Origin: Gammaproteobacteria bacterium Gsub
GTDB lineage: Bacteria > Pseudomonadota > Gammaproteobacteria > PS1 > Pseudothioglobaceae
DNA length: 64,000 bases
Assembly: GCA_002007405.1 (NCBI GenBank)
Contig: JYIN01000003.1
Location: 1-64,000, forward strand
Reading direction: 5' to 3'
Below, piece after piece: positions 6,807-15,775 of this stretch; the first letter of the stretch is position 1, and every line of letters starts with the position of its first letter. The notes beneath the pieces were generated by a model, which saw nothing but the letters and a program-made list of their open reading frames with translations, did no database searches and was not told where the DNA came from. Both the position numbers and the translations under genes were made by a program.

Positions 6807-9155
6807 ATGAAAAAACAAAACCTAAAGCTATTGACTTTATCAGTAATATTTGCCAGCTCAACGGCATTTGCTGAGGTCGAGGTAACTGGCGAGCTGATTT
6901 ATGAAAACGCCTCTTTTACCGAATCAGGCACCAGCACTGGGGATGAAAAATCACACGGCAATCAGTCGTTTAAAAACCAATTAGAAGTTAAAGTATTCGT
7001 TGATGGGGAGATTGATGACTATAACAGTTATCATGTTGAACTAAAGGCTTTTCGCGATGGCAAGGCTGTGGACGACTATGATGAAAACGAACAATACACC
7101 CAACGCGATTTTTTGCGTGAGGCCTACATTGACAGCGATGTTGGCAACTGGTCAATCCGCACTGGCAAACAACAAGTGGTTTGGGGCACAGCTGACGGGA
7201 TTAAACTCTTAGACCTTATCAACCCCACTGATTATTCTGAGGTTAATCAAAACTCACCTGAAGATGCACGGATTAGCACTTGGATGATCAATGCGGAAAC
7301 TGATTTAGAAAACGGGGGTAATTTTCAAGCGATAGTCTCACAACCGCGGGAGAATATTTTTGCTGGACTTAATCGGGATATTGATACTTCGGTTAGGGCA
7401 AATGGTCAAGCAAATTTTAGGGGTATTCCCGATGTTATTGGTCAAGGGCATAATCAAGGACACGCCTTTATTTTTAAAGGGGTTGATACCATTACCGGTG
7501 CAAAAAATGGGTTTTTAAATATTGCCCCTGATTTGGGCTCAGTCGCTGCGGGATTTGGTGCTGGATTTGTGCCACTTTTTGATCCACTTACTAGAGAAGT
7601 TATTACGCAAGGAGAAGGAGGGGTATCAGGTTTAAATAATATTGACCCTAGATATACTGACCCTAACTTGGGCGTTATTGACGGTAACAATGCTCAGGAT
7701 AGATTTAATGCCATACTCACTAATTTTACAGTTGGTGCTTTTACCAGTGGTTTTACTTTAGCCCAGTTGGATGGCGGGTTTAGACAAGCGCAAGTGGATA
7801 ATAGTTTAGTCGGAGATACTAATAGTGATGATAATATTGATGCTCAAGATGCACTCGGCTTTGCTGATACTTATTTTGGGGTTAATGTTGCTAACCAAGC
7901 CTGTCAAGATATAAGATACAATCCAGGATTTGGTGATGGAACAGCTCCGCATATGGGAGCTGGTACTAATGAAAATTGCCAAAATCTATTTTCTCAATTT
8001 GACCCCAGCACTGGTGAAATCACAGGTAGCCAAGCCGTAGTTGCAAGTGCTACTAATGCTATTTTTAACGATAACAGTAATGCTTTCACTGGAGAAGCGG
8101 TATTAAATGGTTTTGGCGCTCAATATGCCAGTAATCTTTCATCATTTGGTGATGGCAAACGCGACTCTGCTTTTGAATATATGACAGGGGCGTCATTTAG
8201 AACTTTTGATACTTTTGTCAATGCTAAGTCTCAATATATTTTTGATATGCCAGATAATGCCGATGCTAACCTTGCTTTCCGTTGGAAAGACAACACTGAA
8301 AAGGGTTTAAATTATTCGCTTAATTATTCTTATAACTACGATACCAATCCAGTGATTGATCTCTCATGGCGTAATGATATGGGTGAAATACTAACTAAAA
8401 GTGTTGTTGATGTAACTACAACTATTGCAACACCAGGTGGTAATCAAGTATTAGAGGGGCAACATATTGAATTAACCGATAGTCAAAATAGACAATATGG
8501 CGGTTCATACGCAACAAATACTTATAATGCTTCAGCAATTTTAACTTTTGAGCAAACCTTAGAAAGAGCACATAATATCGGCGCCTCTTTGGATTATGCC
8601 CTTGATACCAAAGCCTTAGGTCCGGTGGTGCTTCGTGCCGAGGGTCTGTATCAAAAAGATGTATATTCACCAATTATTGATTTGGATTTACTCTCTATTG
8701 GTGATTTGACTGATGCCTTAGTTATGACCCCAGGTGATCGTTTTAAATATGTGCTCGGTGTCGATATTACGGTTTTTACCAATATGCTGGTCTCAACCCA
8801 GTTTATTCAGGATAGGAACTTGGATTTTATTGATAGTGGCAATAAATACACCGCTGATTTTGCCTCTATGCACCTCACTAATGGGTTATTAAAGGCTGAG
8901 AAAAATAAAAACTTTGTTTCTTTGTTTTTATCAAAGCCATTTGGCTCTAATCAAGAGCATCGCTGGAATAATATTATCATTTTTGAAGACCAAGGTGATG
9001 GCGGCTATTGGAATCGCCTAGATATGGAATATTCAATTAACGATGATTTTCAATTCACCGCAGAATACAATAGATATTGGGGTGAAGAAAATTCTCAGTT
9101 TGGGCAGTTGGCAGACTCATCTAATGTACAAGTTGGGGTTAAATATTCTTTTTAA
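6807..9155 (+). CDS. DUF1302 family outer-membrane beta-barrel protein
   Basis: 782 residues preceded by AAGGAGAG. A signal peptide of about 22 residues ends at AFA. DUF1302 features follow: SIRTGKQQVVWGTADGIKLL and LDLINPTDYSE near residues 115-145. The C-terminal half consists of alternating strands and ends in VQVGVKYSF, with the terminal phenylalanine of outer-membrane barrels recognised by the Bam machinery. Around residues 335-360 is an EF-hand or dockerin-like loop (GDTNSDDNIDAQDAL) that could bind calcium, probably in an extracellular loop. It pairs with the LolA-like gene upstream. Transport of a hydrophobic substrate is inferred from family context only. Confidence 0.8.
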   Translation: MKKQNLKLLTLSVIFASSTAFAEVEVTGELIYENASFTESGTSTGDEKSHGNQSFKNQLEVKVFVDGEIDDYNSYHVELKAFRDGKAVDDYDENEQYTQRDFLREAYIDSDVGNWSIRTGKQQVVWGTADGIKLLDLINPTDYSEVNQNSPEDARISTWMINAETDLENGGNFQAIVSQPRENIFAGLNRDIDTSVRANGQANFRGIPDVIGQGHNQGHAFIFKGVDTITGAKNGFLNIAPDLGSVAAGFGAGFVPLFDPLTREVITQGEGGVSGLNNIDPRYTDPNLGVIDGNNAQDRFNAILTNFTVGAFTSGFTLAQLDGGFRQAQVDNSLVGDTNSDDNIDAQDALGFADTYFGVNVANQACQDIRYNPGFGDGTAPHMGAGTNENCQNLFSQFDPSTGEITGSQAVVASATNAIFNDNSNAFTGEAVLNGFGAQYASNLSSFGDGKRDSAFEYMTGASFRTFDTFVNAKSQYIFDMPDNADANLAFRWKDNTEKGLNYSLNYSYNYDTNPVIDLSWRNDMGEILTKSVVDVTTTIATPGGNQVLEGQHIELTDSQNRQYGGSYATNTYNASAILTFEQTLERAHNIGASLDYALDTKALGPVVLRAEGLYQKDVYSPIIDLDLLSIGDLTDALVMTPGDRFKYVLGVDITVFTNMLVSTQFIQDRNLDFIDSGNKYTADFASMHLTNGLLKAEKNKNFVSLFLSKPFGSNQEHRWNNIIIFEDQGDGGYWNRLDMEYSINDDFQFTAEYNRYWGEENSQFGQLADSSNVQVGVKYSF

Positions 9156-9228
9156 ATTTTTAAGTTTTTAAGTTTTTGCTGGGTAATGGCTGTTAAAATT
9201 TAATTATCAAGCAAAATACTTAAAAATT

Positions 9229-10347
9229 GTGCATAGCCTACTCAGAAATAAATACCAAAATATCCTCTTAAAAGGCGACATCAAAATAAACGGTAGCAGG
9301 ACCTGGGATATACAACTGCACAATGAAAAACTCTGGAATAGAGTTTTGTTTCGTGGATCGCTTGGGCTCGGTGAGGCTTATATGCACGGCTGGTATGATG
9401 TTGAGGATTTGAGTGAGTTTTTTTACCGCTTAACGCGTTTTGTTCTGCCCAGTTATCAAGATGGTGGTTTCCGCCAGATTAGTACCAAGTTAGCAACGGT
9501 GCTTTTTAATGTTCAAAATATTAAAAATTCATTTAAAGTTGGAAGACGCCATTATGATATTGGCAATGATTTATATCAAAGTATGCTGGGCAGTAGCATG
9601 GCTTATACCTGCGGTTATTGGAAGGGAGTGGATTCATTAGATGCTGCACAAATTAGAAAATTCCGCTTAATTGGTGAAAAATTAAAACTCAAGCCAGGTA
9701 TGCGGGTGCTGGATATTGGCTGCGGTTTTGGTAGTGCGATGGCGTTTTTTTCTAAAGAATATGGCGTTGAAGTGCTGGGGGTTACGGTATCAAAAAAACA
9801 AGCACAATATATTAGAAAATATTATCAAAATTTACCCATTCGCGTGAAGGTGCAAGATTATCGCCTGACTGAAGGCAAATTTGATCGGATTTATTCAATT
9901 GGGATGTTTGAGCATGTGGGTTATAAAAATTATAAAACCTATATGCAAACTTGCTGGCGCTTACTAACCAATGACGGGCTGGCGTTATTGCATACGATTG
10001 GCAATAATATTTCGGTAAAGCACACCAACGCTTGGGTTGAAAAATATATTTTTCCTAATTCCATGTTGCCGTCTCTTAGTCAAATTGCCTGTAGTGCAGA
10101 ATCGGTCTTTATCATTGAAGATGTGCAAAACTTTGGCTATGATTATTATCAAACGCTACTTGCCTGGGATAAGAACTTTACTGCTAATTGGTCACACCTA
10201 TCCGCTAACTACAGTGATATTTTTTATCGCATGTGGCGCTATTATTTGCTTTCTTGTGCGGGGGCATTTAAAGCTAGGGATATGCAATTATTCCAAATTG
10301 TGATGTCCGTTAATGGTGTTGAGGGCAGATATGACAGCCCTAGATAG
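9229..10347 (+). CDS. cfa: Cyclopropane-fatty-acyl-phospholipid synthase
   Basis: 372 residues, close to the E. coli enzyme (382). It transfers a methylene group from S-adenosylmethionine to cis double bonds of membrane phospholipid acyl chains at the inner membrane. An N-terminal lipid-binding part contains LGLGEAYMHGWYDVEDL. The SAM-binding motif VLDIGCGFGSA lies near residues 157-167, preceded by RRHYDIGNDLYQ, and IGMFEHVGYKNYKTY carries the active-site Glu-His. The start is a GTG at 9229 without a strong ribosome-binding site. The gene converges with pheA, leaving only 8 bases between the stops. Confidence 0.92.
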   Translation: MHSLLRNKYQNILLKGDIKINGSRTWDIQLHNEKLWNRVLFRGSLGLGEAYMHGWYDVEDLSEFFYRLTRFVLPSYQDGGFRQISTKLATVLFNVQNIKNSFKVGRRHYDIGNDLYQSMLGSSMAYTCGYWKGVDSLDAAQIRKFRLIGEKLKLKPGMRVLDIGCGFGSAMAFFSKEYGVEVLGVTVSKKQAQYIRKYYQNLPIRVKVQDYRLTEGKFDRIYSIGMFEHVGYKNYKTYMQTCWRLLTNDGLALLHTIGNNISVKHTNAWVEKYIFPNSMLPSLSQIACSAESVFIIEDVQNFGYDYYQTLLAWDKNFTANWSHLSANYSDIFYRMWRYYLLSCAGAFKARDMQLFQIVMSVNGVEGRYDSPR

Positions 10348-10355
10348 TGCCCAGT

Positions 10356-11432
10356 TTATAAAATTGCAACTGGGTAGGAGCCTAACACTTGAAGTTTTAG
10401 AGATTTTTCCCCTACCGATAATAATGCTTGTTTGAGTGGCTTTTCTTGTTGGTGACCTTGAGCATCAATTAGAAATAAATATTCCCACTTAACTCCAGGG
10501 ATTGGATGTTTAGCAACTTGCAAGAGGTTAATATTTTGTTTTTTAAACGGGATAAGAATATCAAGTAAAGCACCAGACTCATGTTTGGTTACTACTAAAA
10601 TAGAAGTTTTATCATTGCCTGAGGGTGGCACTTCTTCCTTGCCCACTACCAAAAATCGGGTAATGTTGCCGGCTTTGTCTTCAATATTTTTTGCCACCCT
10701 CTCAAGCCCGTACAAATTCAATGCCGAAGTAGAGGCAATGGCGGCTGCATTCGTCTCATCTTTTACCAGCCGTGCTGCCAAAGCATTTGAGGCAACTGCC
10801 TTTAATTCGGTGTTTGGATAATGATTACGAAGCCAGCGCCAGCACTGTTCAAGCGCTTGTTGATGAGCATAAATCAGCTTAATTTCTCGGGATTGGTCTG
10901 CCATCATCAGTTGATGATGGATTGGGATTTCAACCTCACCACAAATTTTTAACGACTGTGAATACAACATATCAACAGTTGTGCCAACTACTCCATTGGA
11001 CGAGTTTTCAATCGGCACCACACCGTAGTGGGCGTTGCCTTTTTCAACTTGATGAAAAATCTCATCAATACTAGCACAATCTAAAGTCAAGACCCCATGA
11101 CCAAAGTGCTTGAGTGCGGCTTCTTGCGTAAATGTGCCCTCAGGTCCTAAATAAGCAATTTTAAGCGGCTGCTCAAGTGCTAAGCAAGCGGACATAATCT
11201 CACGGAAAATATGTGCCATGTCTTGGTTTTTTATTAAACTTTTATTACGCTTAATAATTGAGCGTAACACTTGGGCTTCACGCTCAGGGCGGTAGAAAAT
11301 ATGAGTGCTTATTGTTTGTTTTTTTATCTCAGCGATGGCGTTTGCCAGCTCGGCACGCGCGCCAATCAGTCGCTGGATTTTTTTATCCAGTGTATCAATC
11401 TCAGCTCTTAGTTCGGCCAGGGTTTTATTCAC
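10356..11432 (-). CDS. pheA: Bifunctional chorismate mutase / prephenate dehydratase
   Basis: 358 residues. It converts chorismate to prephenate and then phenylpyruvate for phenylalanine synthesis. The AroQ-type mutase domain covers about residues 1-90 (LRAEIDTLDKKIQRLIGAR), the dehydratase domain about 93-275 (IAYLGPEGTFTQEAALKHFG; SNGVVGTTVDML; NITRFLVVG), and an ACT domain about 280-358. In the ACT domain the GAL motif is present (ESGALLDIL), but the phenylalanine-binding ESRP motif is replaced by AKHP, so feedback inhibition may be weakened. It is the last gene of serC-serA-pheA, starting 1 base after the serA stop. Confidence 0.93.
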   Translation of the reverse strand: MNKTLAELRAEIDTLDKKIQRLIGARAELANAIAEIKKQTISTHIFYRPEREAQVLRSIIKRNKSLIKNQDMAHIFREIMSACLALEQPLKIAYLGPEGTFTQEAALKHFGHGVLTLDCASIDEIFHQVEKGNAHYGVVPIENSSNGVVGTTVDMLYSQSLKICGEVEIPIHHQLMMADQSREIKLIYAHQQALEQCWRWLRNHYPNTELKAVASNALAARLVKDETNAAAIASTSALNLYGLERVAKNIEDKAGNITRFLVVGKEEVPPSGNDKTSILVVTKHESGALLDILIPFKKQNINLLQVAKHPIPGVKWEYLFLIDAQGHQQEKPLKQALLSVGEKSLKLQVLGSYPVAIL

Positions 11433-11433
11433 T

Positions 11434-12591
11434 TTAAATACCTCGAACGGTTAATACACCATCAATTTTTTCTAAGTTGTCAATAAGTGTGGTAGAAACA
11501 TCACTGTCAATATCAGCCAAAGTATAGGCCACTTCATCTCTTGATTTATTTAACATATCAACAATATTAGTATTTGAATTTGCAATTATGGTGGAAATTT
11601 GACCCACCATATTGGGAATATTTTTGTGTGTAATTGCCAAACGCGCACGCCCAGCTCGTGGCATTTTTACCTCTGGAAAGTTTACCGAATTGATGATATT
11701 ACCATTTTCTAGATAATCACGCACTTGATTGACCACCATAACCGCACAGTTATCTTCTGCCTCAACAGTAGATGCGCCTAAATGTGGCAAGGCGATTACT
11801 TGCGGATGATTTTTCTTCTCATCAATTGGAAAATCAGTTATATAATATTTGACATGCCCAGCCTCAAGTGCAACCATCAAGGCATCTTCATCAACGATTC
11901 CGTCACGGGCAAAATTAAGAATAGTAGCCCCCTGTGGTAATAAGGCAATACGCGTTTCATTAAGCAGATTTTTAGTATTCTCTACCAACGGCACATGAAA
12001 TGAGACAAAATCACTTTGAGAAAATAAATCATCCATACTTAATGCTTGCTCCACCCCCGAGGTTAGTTTCCAAGCACTTTTAATGGTAATACTAGGATCA
12101 AAGCCAATAACATTCATGCCCAGTGCGTGAGCAGCGTTTGCACAAGCAACACCAATCGCACCTAGACCAACAATGCCGAGTGTTTTCCCCGGTAATTCTG
12201 AGCCAGCGTAATTTTTCTTGCCTTCTTCCACAGTGGCTTTTAAATTGTCCAACGCTAAGTTTTTAACATAATCCCAAGCTTGGCAAATGTTGCGACTAGC
12301 AAGTAGCATAGAAGAAATTACCAATTCTTTGACTGCATTGGCGTTGGCACCAGGGGCATTAAATACCACTATCCCTTTTGCACTCATTCTGGCTAATGGA
12401 ATATTATTAACGCCCGCACCAGCACGACCAACCACTTTGAGATTATTGCCAATCTCATAGTCCAACATTTTAGCACTGCGTACTAAAATTGCATCAGGAT
12501 TGACTACATTAAAAGAAATTTTATATTTATTCTCAGGTAGTTTTTTTAAACCCACTGCTGAGATATTATTTAGGGTTTGAACATTTAACAT
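11434..12591 (-). CDS. serA: D-3-phosphoglycerate dehydrogenase
   Basis: 385 residues. It oxidises 3-phosphoglycerate to phosphohydroxypyruvate, the first step of serine synthesis. The substrate-binding domain has VVGRAGAGVNNIPL, the Rossmann domain GKTLGIVGLGAIGVACANAA, and the catalytic region NFARDGIVDEDAL followed by LPHLGASTVEAEDN with the catalytic histidine. A C-terminal ACT domain (about 315-385) is the likely serine sensor. The length suits the shorter bacterial type without the intervening domain. It overlaps the serC stop by one base, so the three genes form one transcript. Confidence 0.93.
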   Translation of the reverse strand: MLNVQTLNNISAVGLKKLPENKYKISFNVVNPDAILVRSAKMLDYEIGNNLKVVGRAGAGVNNIPLARMSAKGIVVFNAPGANANAVKELVISSMLLASRNICQAWDYVKNLALDNLKATVEEGKKNYAGSELPGKTLGIVGLGAIGVACANAAHALGMNVIGFDPSITIKSAWKLTSGVEQALSMDDLFSQSDFVSFHVPLVENTKNLLNETRIALLPQGATILNFARDGIVDEDALMVALEAGHVKYYITDFPIDEKKNHPQVIALPHLGASTVEAEDNCAVMVVNQVRDYLENGNIINSVNFPEVKMPRAGRARLAITHKNIPNMVGQISTIIANSNTNIVDMLNKSRDEVAYTLADIDSDVSTTLIDNLEKIDGVLTVRGI

Positions 12592-13670
12592 TAGGCATTT
12601 TCCTTTTCAAATGCTTGCATAAAATTAACCAGGGAATCAACCCCTGCTTCAGGCATAGCGTTATATATACTAGCGCGCATACCACCCACTGAACGATGAC
12701 CTTTTAAGGTGATGAGGTTTTGGGCTGCGGCTTTTTCTAAAAATAAGTTGTTTAGTTTTTCGTCTGCCAACAAAAAAGGCACATTCATGCGCGAACGGTA
12801 TTTTTTTGTCACTGGGTTTGAATAAAAATCAGATTCATCAATCATTTTATAAAGTTTTTGTGCTTTAATTTGGTTAATCTTTTCCATAGCTCCGATACCT
12901 CCCTTAGCCTTTAACCATTCAAACATCCGGGATGCCACATACCAAGGATAAGTGGCTGGGGTGTTATACATAGAATCATTATTTGCCTGAGTTGCATAAT
13001 CAAATAATATCGGCTGTTGAGCAAGTGGAGCACCGATTAAATCCTGTCGAACAATCACAACAGTTAAACCCGAGATGCCAATATTTTTTTGCGCACCTGC
13101 GTAAATCACCCCAAATTTTGCTACCTCAATCTCGCGTGATAGAATGTTTGAGGACATATCTGCCACCAGCGGCATCTCAACTTCGGGAATATAATCAAAT
13201 TCTAAACCAGCGATGGTCTCGTTTGGCGTGTAGTGTAAATAAGCACCGTCAGAGTCAATCTTCCAATTTGAAAAATCCTCAATATCAGTATATTTATTAT
13301 CTGTACTGTTGGTGCAAATATTCACTTCACAATAACGCCGTCCCTCGGTAATGGCTTTTTTTGACCAATGCCCGGTGTGGACATAATTGGCTTTAGTTTT
13401 GCCTCTGAGTAAGTTAATCGGTACCATCGAAAATTGTGCTGATGCCCCACCTTGTAAAAACAATACTTTGTAATTATCGGGAATTTTCATCAGCTCGCGC
13501 AAATCGCGTTCGCATTTTTGTGCCAAAGCCATAAAATCAACCCCACGGTGCGAGATTTCCATCACCGATGCTCGAGCATTACTATATTCTAATAACTCAC
13601 TGTGCATTTTCTCTAAAACTGCACGCGGCAACATCGCTGGACCCGCACTAAAATTATAAATTTGATTCAT
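12591..13670 (-). CDS. serC: Phosphoserine aminotransferase
   Basis: About 359 residues. It transfers the amino group of glutamate to phosphohydroxypyruvate, the second step of serine synthesis, with pyridoxal phosphate; it also serves pyridoxal phosphate synthesis in many bacteria. The N-terminus MNQIYNFSAGPAMLP is diagnostic and sets the start at 13670, just after a strong AAGGAGG. The PLP lysine lies in YAGAQKNIG. Other conserved parts are VLFLQGGASAQFS and VGGMRASIYNA. It is the first gene of serC-serA-pheA, similar to the serC-pheA grouping of pseudomonads, and is transcribed away from the cobalamin riboswitch. Confidence 0.94.
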   Translation of the reverse strand: MNQIYNFSAGPAMLPRAVLEKMHSELLEYSNARASVMEISHRGVDFMALAQKCERDLRELMKIPDNYKVLFLQGGASAQFSMVPINLLRGKTKANYVHTGHWSKKAITEGRRYCEVNICTNSTDNKYTDIEDFSNWKIDSDGAYLHYTPNETIAGLEFDYIPEVEMPLVADMSSNILSREIEVAKFGVIYAGAQKNIGISGLTVVIVRQDLIGAPLAQQPILFDYATQANNDSMYNTPATYPWYVASRMFEWLKAKGGIGAMEKINQIKAQKLYKMIDESDFYSNPVTKKYRSRMNVPFLLADEKLNNLFLEKAAAQNLITLKGHRSVGGMRASIYNAMPEAGVDSLVNFMQAFEKENA

Positions 13671-13706
13671 TCCTCCTTCCAACTGTTAAAACTTAGACGA
13701 TTTTAC

Positions 13707-13736
13707 CTGACACAGCAACTTAGACAATGATATAAT
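13707..13736 (+). promoter_or_regulatory. Sigma-70 promoter of the btuB operon
   Basis: CTGACA at 13707-13712 and TATAAT at 13731-13736, separated by 18 bases, form a good promoter. The expected start near 13743 lies just upstream of the riboswitch core. Confidence 0.65.
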
Positions 13737-13749
13737 AACCACTGTTTTG

Positions 13750-13915
13750 AGTCACTGGAAGTTGGCGTCATTCCAACACTGCCCTCGCAACGGTATAGTC
13801 CGATACATATTCAAAATGTAAATACTAACAACTACGATGGGTAGTCGGTTATCGTGAAGTGCGTTCGCACAACACTTTTTCCTGTTGTCCATTTTTATAA
13901 TTTATAAATGGAGAG
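13750..13915 (+). promoter_or_regulatory. Cobalamin (B12) riboswitch with a hairpin over the ribosome-binding site
   Basis: The core from 13757 has the order expected of the Cobalamin family: GGAA, a stem GTTGG/CCAAC, then CTGCCCTCGCAACGGTATAG and GTCCGAT, followed by variable stems including GTGC-GTTC-GCAC. It lies directly upstream of a BtuB-type receptor gene, the classical target. At 13888-13912 TCCATTT pairs with AAATGGA, and the 3' arm takes in the first bases of the GGAGAG ribosome-binding site (13910-13915). This points to translational control, with cobalamin binding reducing expression of btuB and the genes behind it. The family call rests on conserved boxes read by eye. Confidence 0.82.
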
Positions 13916-13920
13916 CCATC

Positions 13921-15720
13921 ATGGAACTTAAAAAACTAACCTTAACTGCCACAATCTCTGCGTTTATTTTTTCTGCCGCGACCAATGCAACACTGGGACC
14001 AATCCCCATCACCCTAAACACCGAATACCGCACCAATACGCCTGTTGTGGGTTCGATTGCATCAACGATTGAATTAACGAGCGATGATATTGTGGCAAGT
14101 GGGGCAAATTCGTTTTTAGAACTTTTAGCAACCTTACCATCGCTTAATTTATTTAATGCACATGGCAATGTCCCCTCTTTATTTATCAGAGGATCGGAAA
14201 GCAGACACACTCTATTATTGATTGATGGTGTTAAAACCCATGATATCGCCAGCCCAGATGGCGGTGTTTTTCGCACCTTAGAAAACATCCCGCTTGCCCA
14301 AATTGAAAGTGTAGAAATTATTAAAGGTCCCTATTCATCTTTATATGGATCGGGCGCAATTGGCGGGGTGATTCAAGTTTTTACTAAAAAAGGCGAGGAA
14401 AATGAGCAATATAGCAATATTAAAATAAATGCCAGTAGCCACAATACTCGGCAGTTGAATTTTAGCACGGGGGCTCATAGTAACAAAGGATTTATAAATT
14501 TTAATGGTGGCAAATATAAAACTAATGGCATCTCTGCAAGAAAAGATAATAGCGAAGATGATGGGGCTAATAGCCGCTCATTTGGTTTTAAAATTGGTTA
14601 TGATTTTAGTAAAAAAACCACTGCTGTTATTGGTTATTTGAAATCCAAAAGTAATACTGAATATGATGATGATTTTGGCATTTTAGATAATAAATTTTGG
14701 TATCAAGATTTAGAAAATCTTAATATCAAATTTAATCATCAATTTAATCAGCAAATAAATAGTAAATTATCATTGAGTGAGATTAAACAAAATAGAGACT
14801 CTTTTACCGATGGTATGAGTGATGGTTTTAATAAAAAAAATTTTAAAACCAAAGATTTAACCTTACTTAACGATATTAAATTCAATAATGCGCTTTTAAA
14901 TATCGGCATATCAAAAATTAAAGAGAGTAATATTACTGATAATCAATCACTTTCAAATAAAGATATTTTCGCTCAATGGCAAAAAAATATTGCCAGTATT
15001 GATGTAAATATGGGGGTGCGTTTTATTGATCATAGTGGGTTTGGTAATGAGACGATTTATAATCTGGGGGTGGCAAAGGCTTTTAATAATGGTATTAGAT
15101 TAACTGGTGCTTATGGGAGTGCATTTAATGCCCCGAGTCTTTATCAGTTATTTGATGCCACCAATGGCAATTCAGACTTAGAGCCAGAAACTGCTAAAAA
15201 TATAGAAATAGGCATAGAAAAACAATATAATTGGGGTTCATCAAATATTAGGTTTTATAAAAATGAAGTTAAAAACCTCATTGATGCAAAAGACCGCGCT
15301 AATTTTGATTATTCTTATATCAATAAAAATAAACTAAAAATAAACGGTATTGAATTATCCGCACAAACTTTTATTAAGGGCTATCTTATTGATTTTAGTC
15401 ATAATTATGTCAAAAGTGAATTGAATAATAGTGGCAAACAACAAGCAAGACGACCTAAAAACACAACTAATTTAACCTTTAAAAAGCAATATGATAAATT
15501 TAATTCAAGTTTGCAAATCATTAAAAAATCTTCCAGCATTGATGGTAAAAATACTTTAGGTGGCTATACTTTGGTTAATTTATCAACACAATACCGCTAC
15601 CACAAACAAAGCAAAATATCATTGTATGTTAATAATGCACTTGATAAAGACTATGTGCTAGCAAGTGGCTATAATCAGTTCGGCAGAACTTTTAATTTGG
15701 GGCTGACTTATGATTTTTAA
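13921..15720 (+). CDS. btuB: TonB-dependent vitamin B12 receptor
   Basis: 599 residues starting at the ATG after GGAGAG. A signal peptide (MELKKLTLTATISAFIFS, cut near residue 23) is followed by a TonB-dependent plug domain: SFLELLATLPSLNLF, PSLFIRGSESRHTLLLIDGV, IESVEIIKGPYSSLYGSGAI with GGVIQVFTK. A 22-strand-type barrel follows and ends in NLGLTYDF with terminal phenylalanine. The length equals that of BtuB (about 600). The cobalamin riboswitch upstream and the BtuM-like and cobO genes downstream point to corrinoid uptake across the outer membrane. TonB, ExbB and ExbD are not encoded in this window. Confidence 0.88.
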   Translation: MELKKLTLTATISAFIFSAATNATLGPIPITLNTEYRTNTPVVGSIASTIELTSDDIVASGANSFLELLATLPSLNLFNAHGNVPSLFIRGSESRHTLLLIDGVKTHDIASPDGGVFRTLENIPLAQIESVEIIKGPYSSLYGSGAIGGVIQVFTKKGEENEQYSNIKINASSHNTRQLNFSTGAHSNKGFINFNGGKYKTNGISARKDNSEDDGANSRSFGFKIGYDFSKKTTAVIGYLKSKSNTEYDDDFGILDNKFWYQDLENLNIKFNHQFNQQINSKLSLSEIKQNRDSFTDGMSDGFNKKNFKTKDLTLLNDIKFNNALLNIGISKIKESNITDNQSLSNKDIFAQWQKNIASIDVNMGVRFIDHSGFGNETIYNLGVAKAFNNGIRLTGAYGSAFNAPSLYQLFDATNGNSDLEPETAKNIEIGIEKQYNWGSSNIRFYKNEVKNLIDAKDRANFDYSYINKNKLKINGIELSAQTFIKGYLIDFSHNYVKSELNNSGKQQARRPKNTTNLTFKKQYDKFNSSLQIIKKSSSIDGKNTLGGYTLVNLSTQYRYHKQSKISLYVNNALDKDYVLASGYNQFGRTFNLGLTYDF

Positions 15721-15775
15721 ATCAAGGAAAATGAGTAGTAATTGATTATAATAAAACCATTTTCTGAGCATAATT

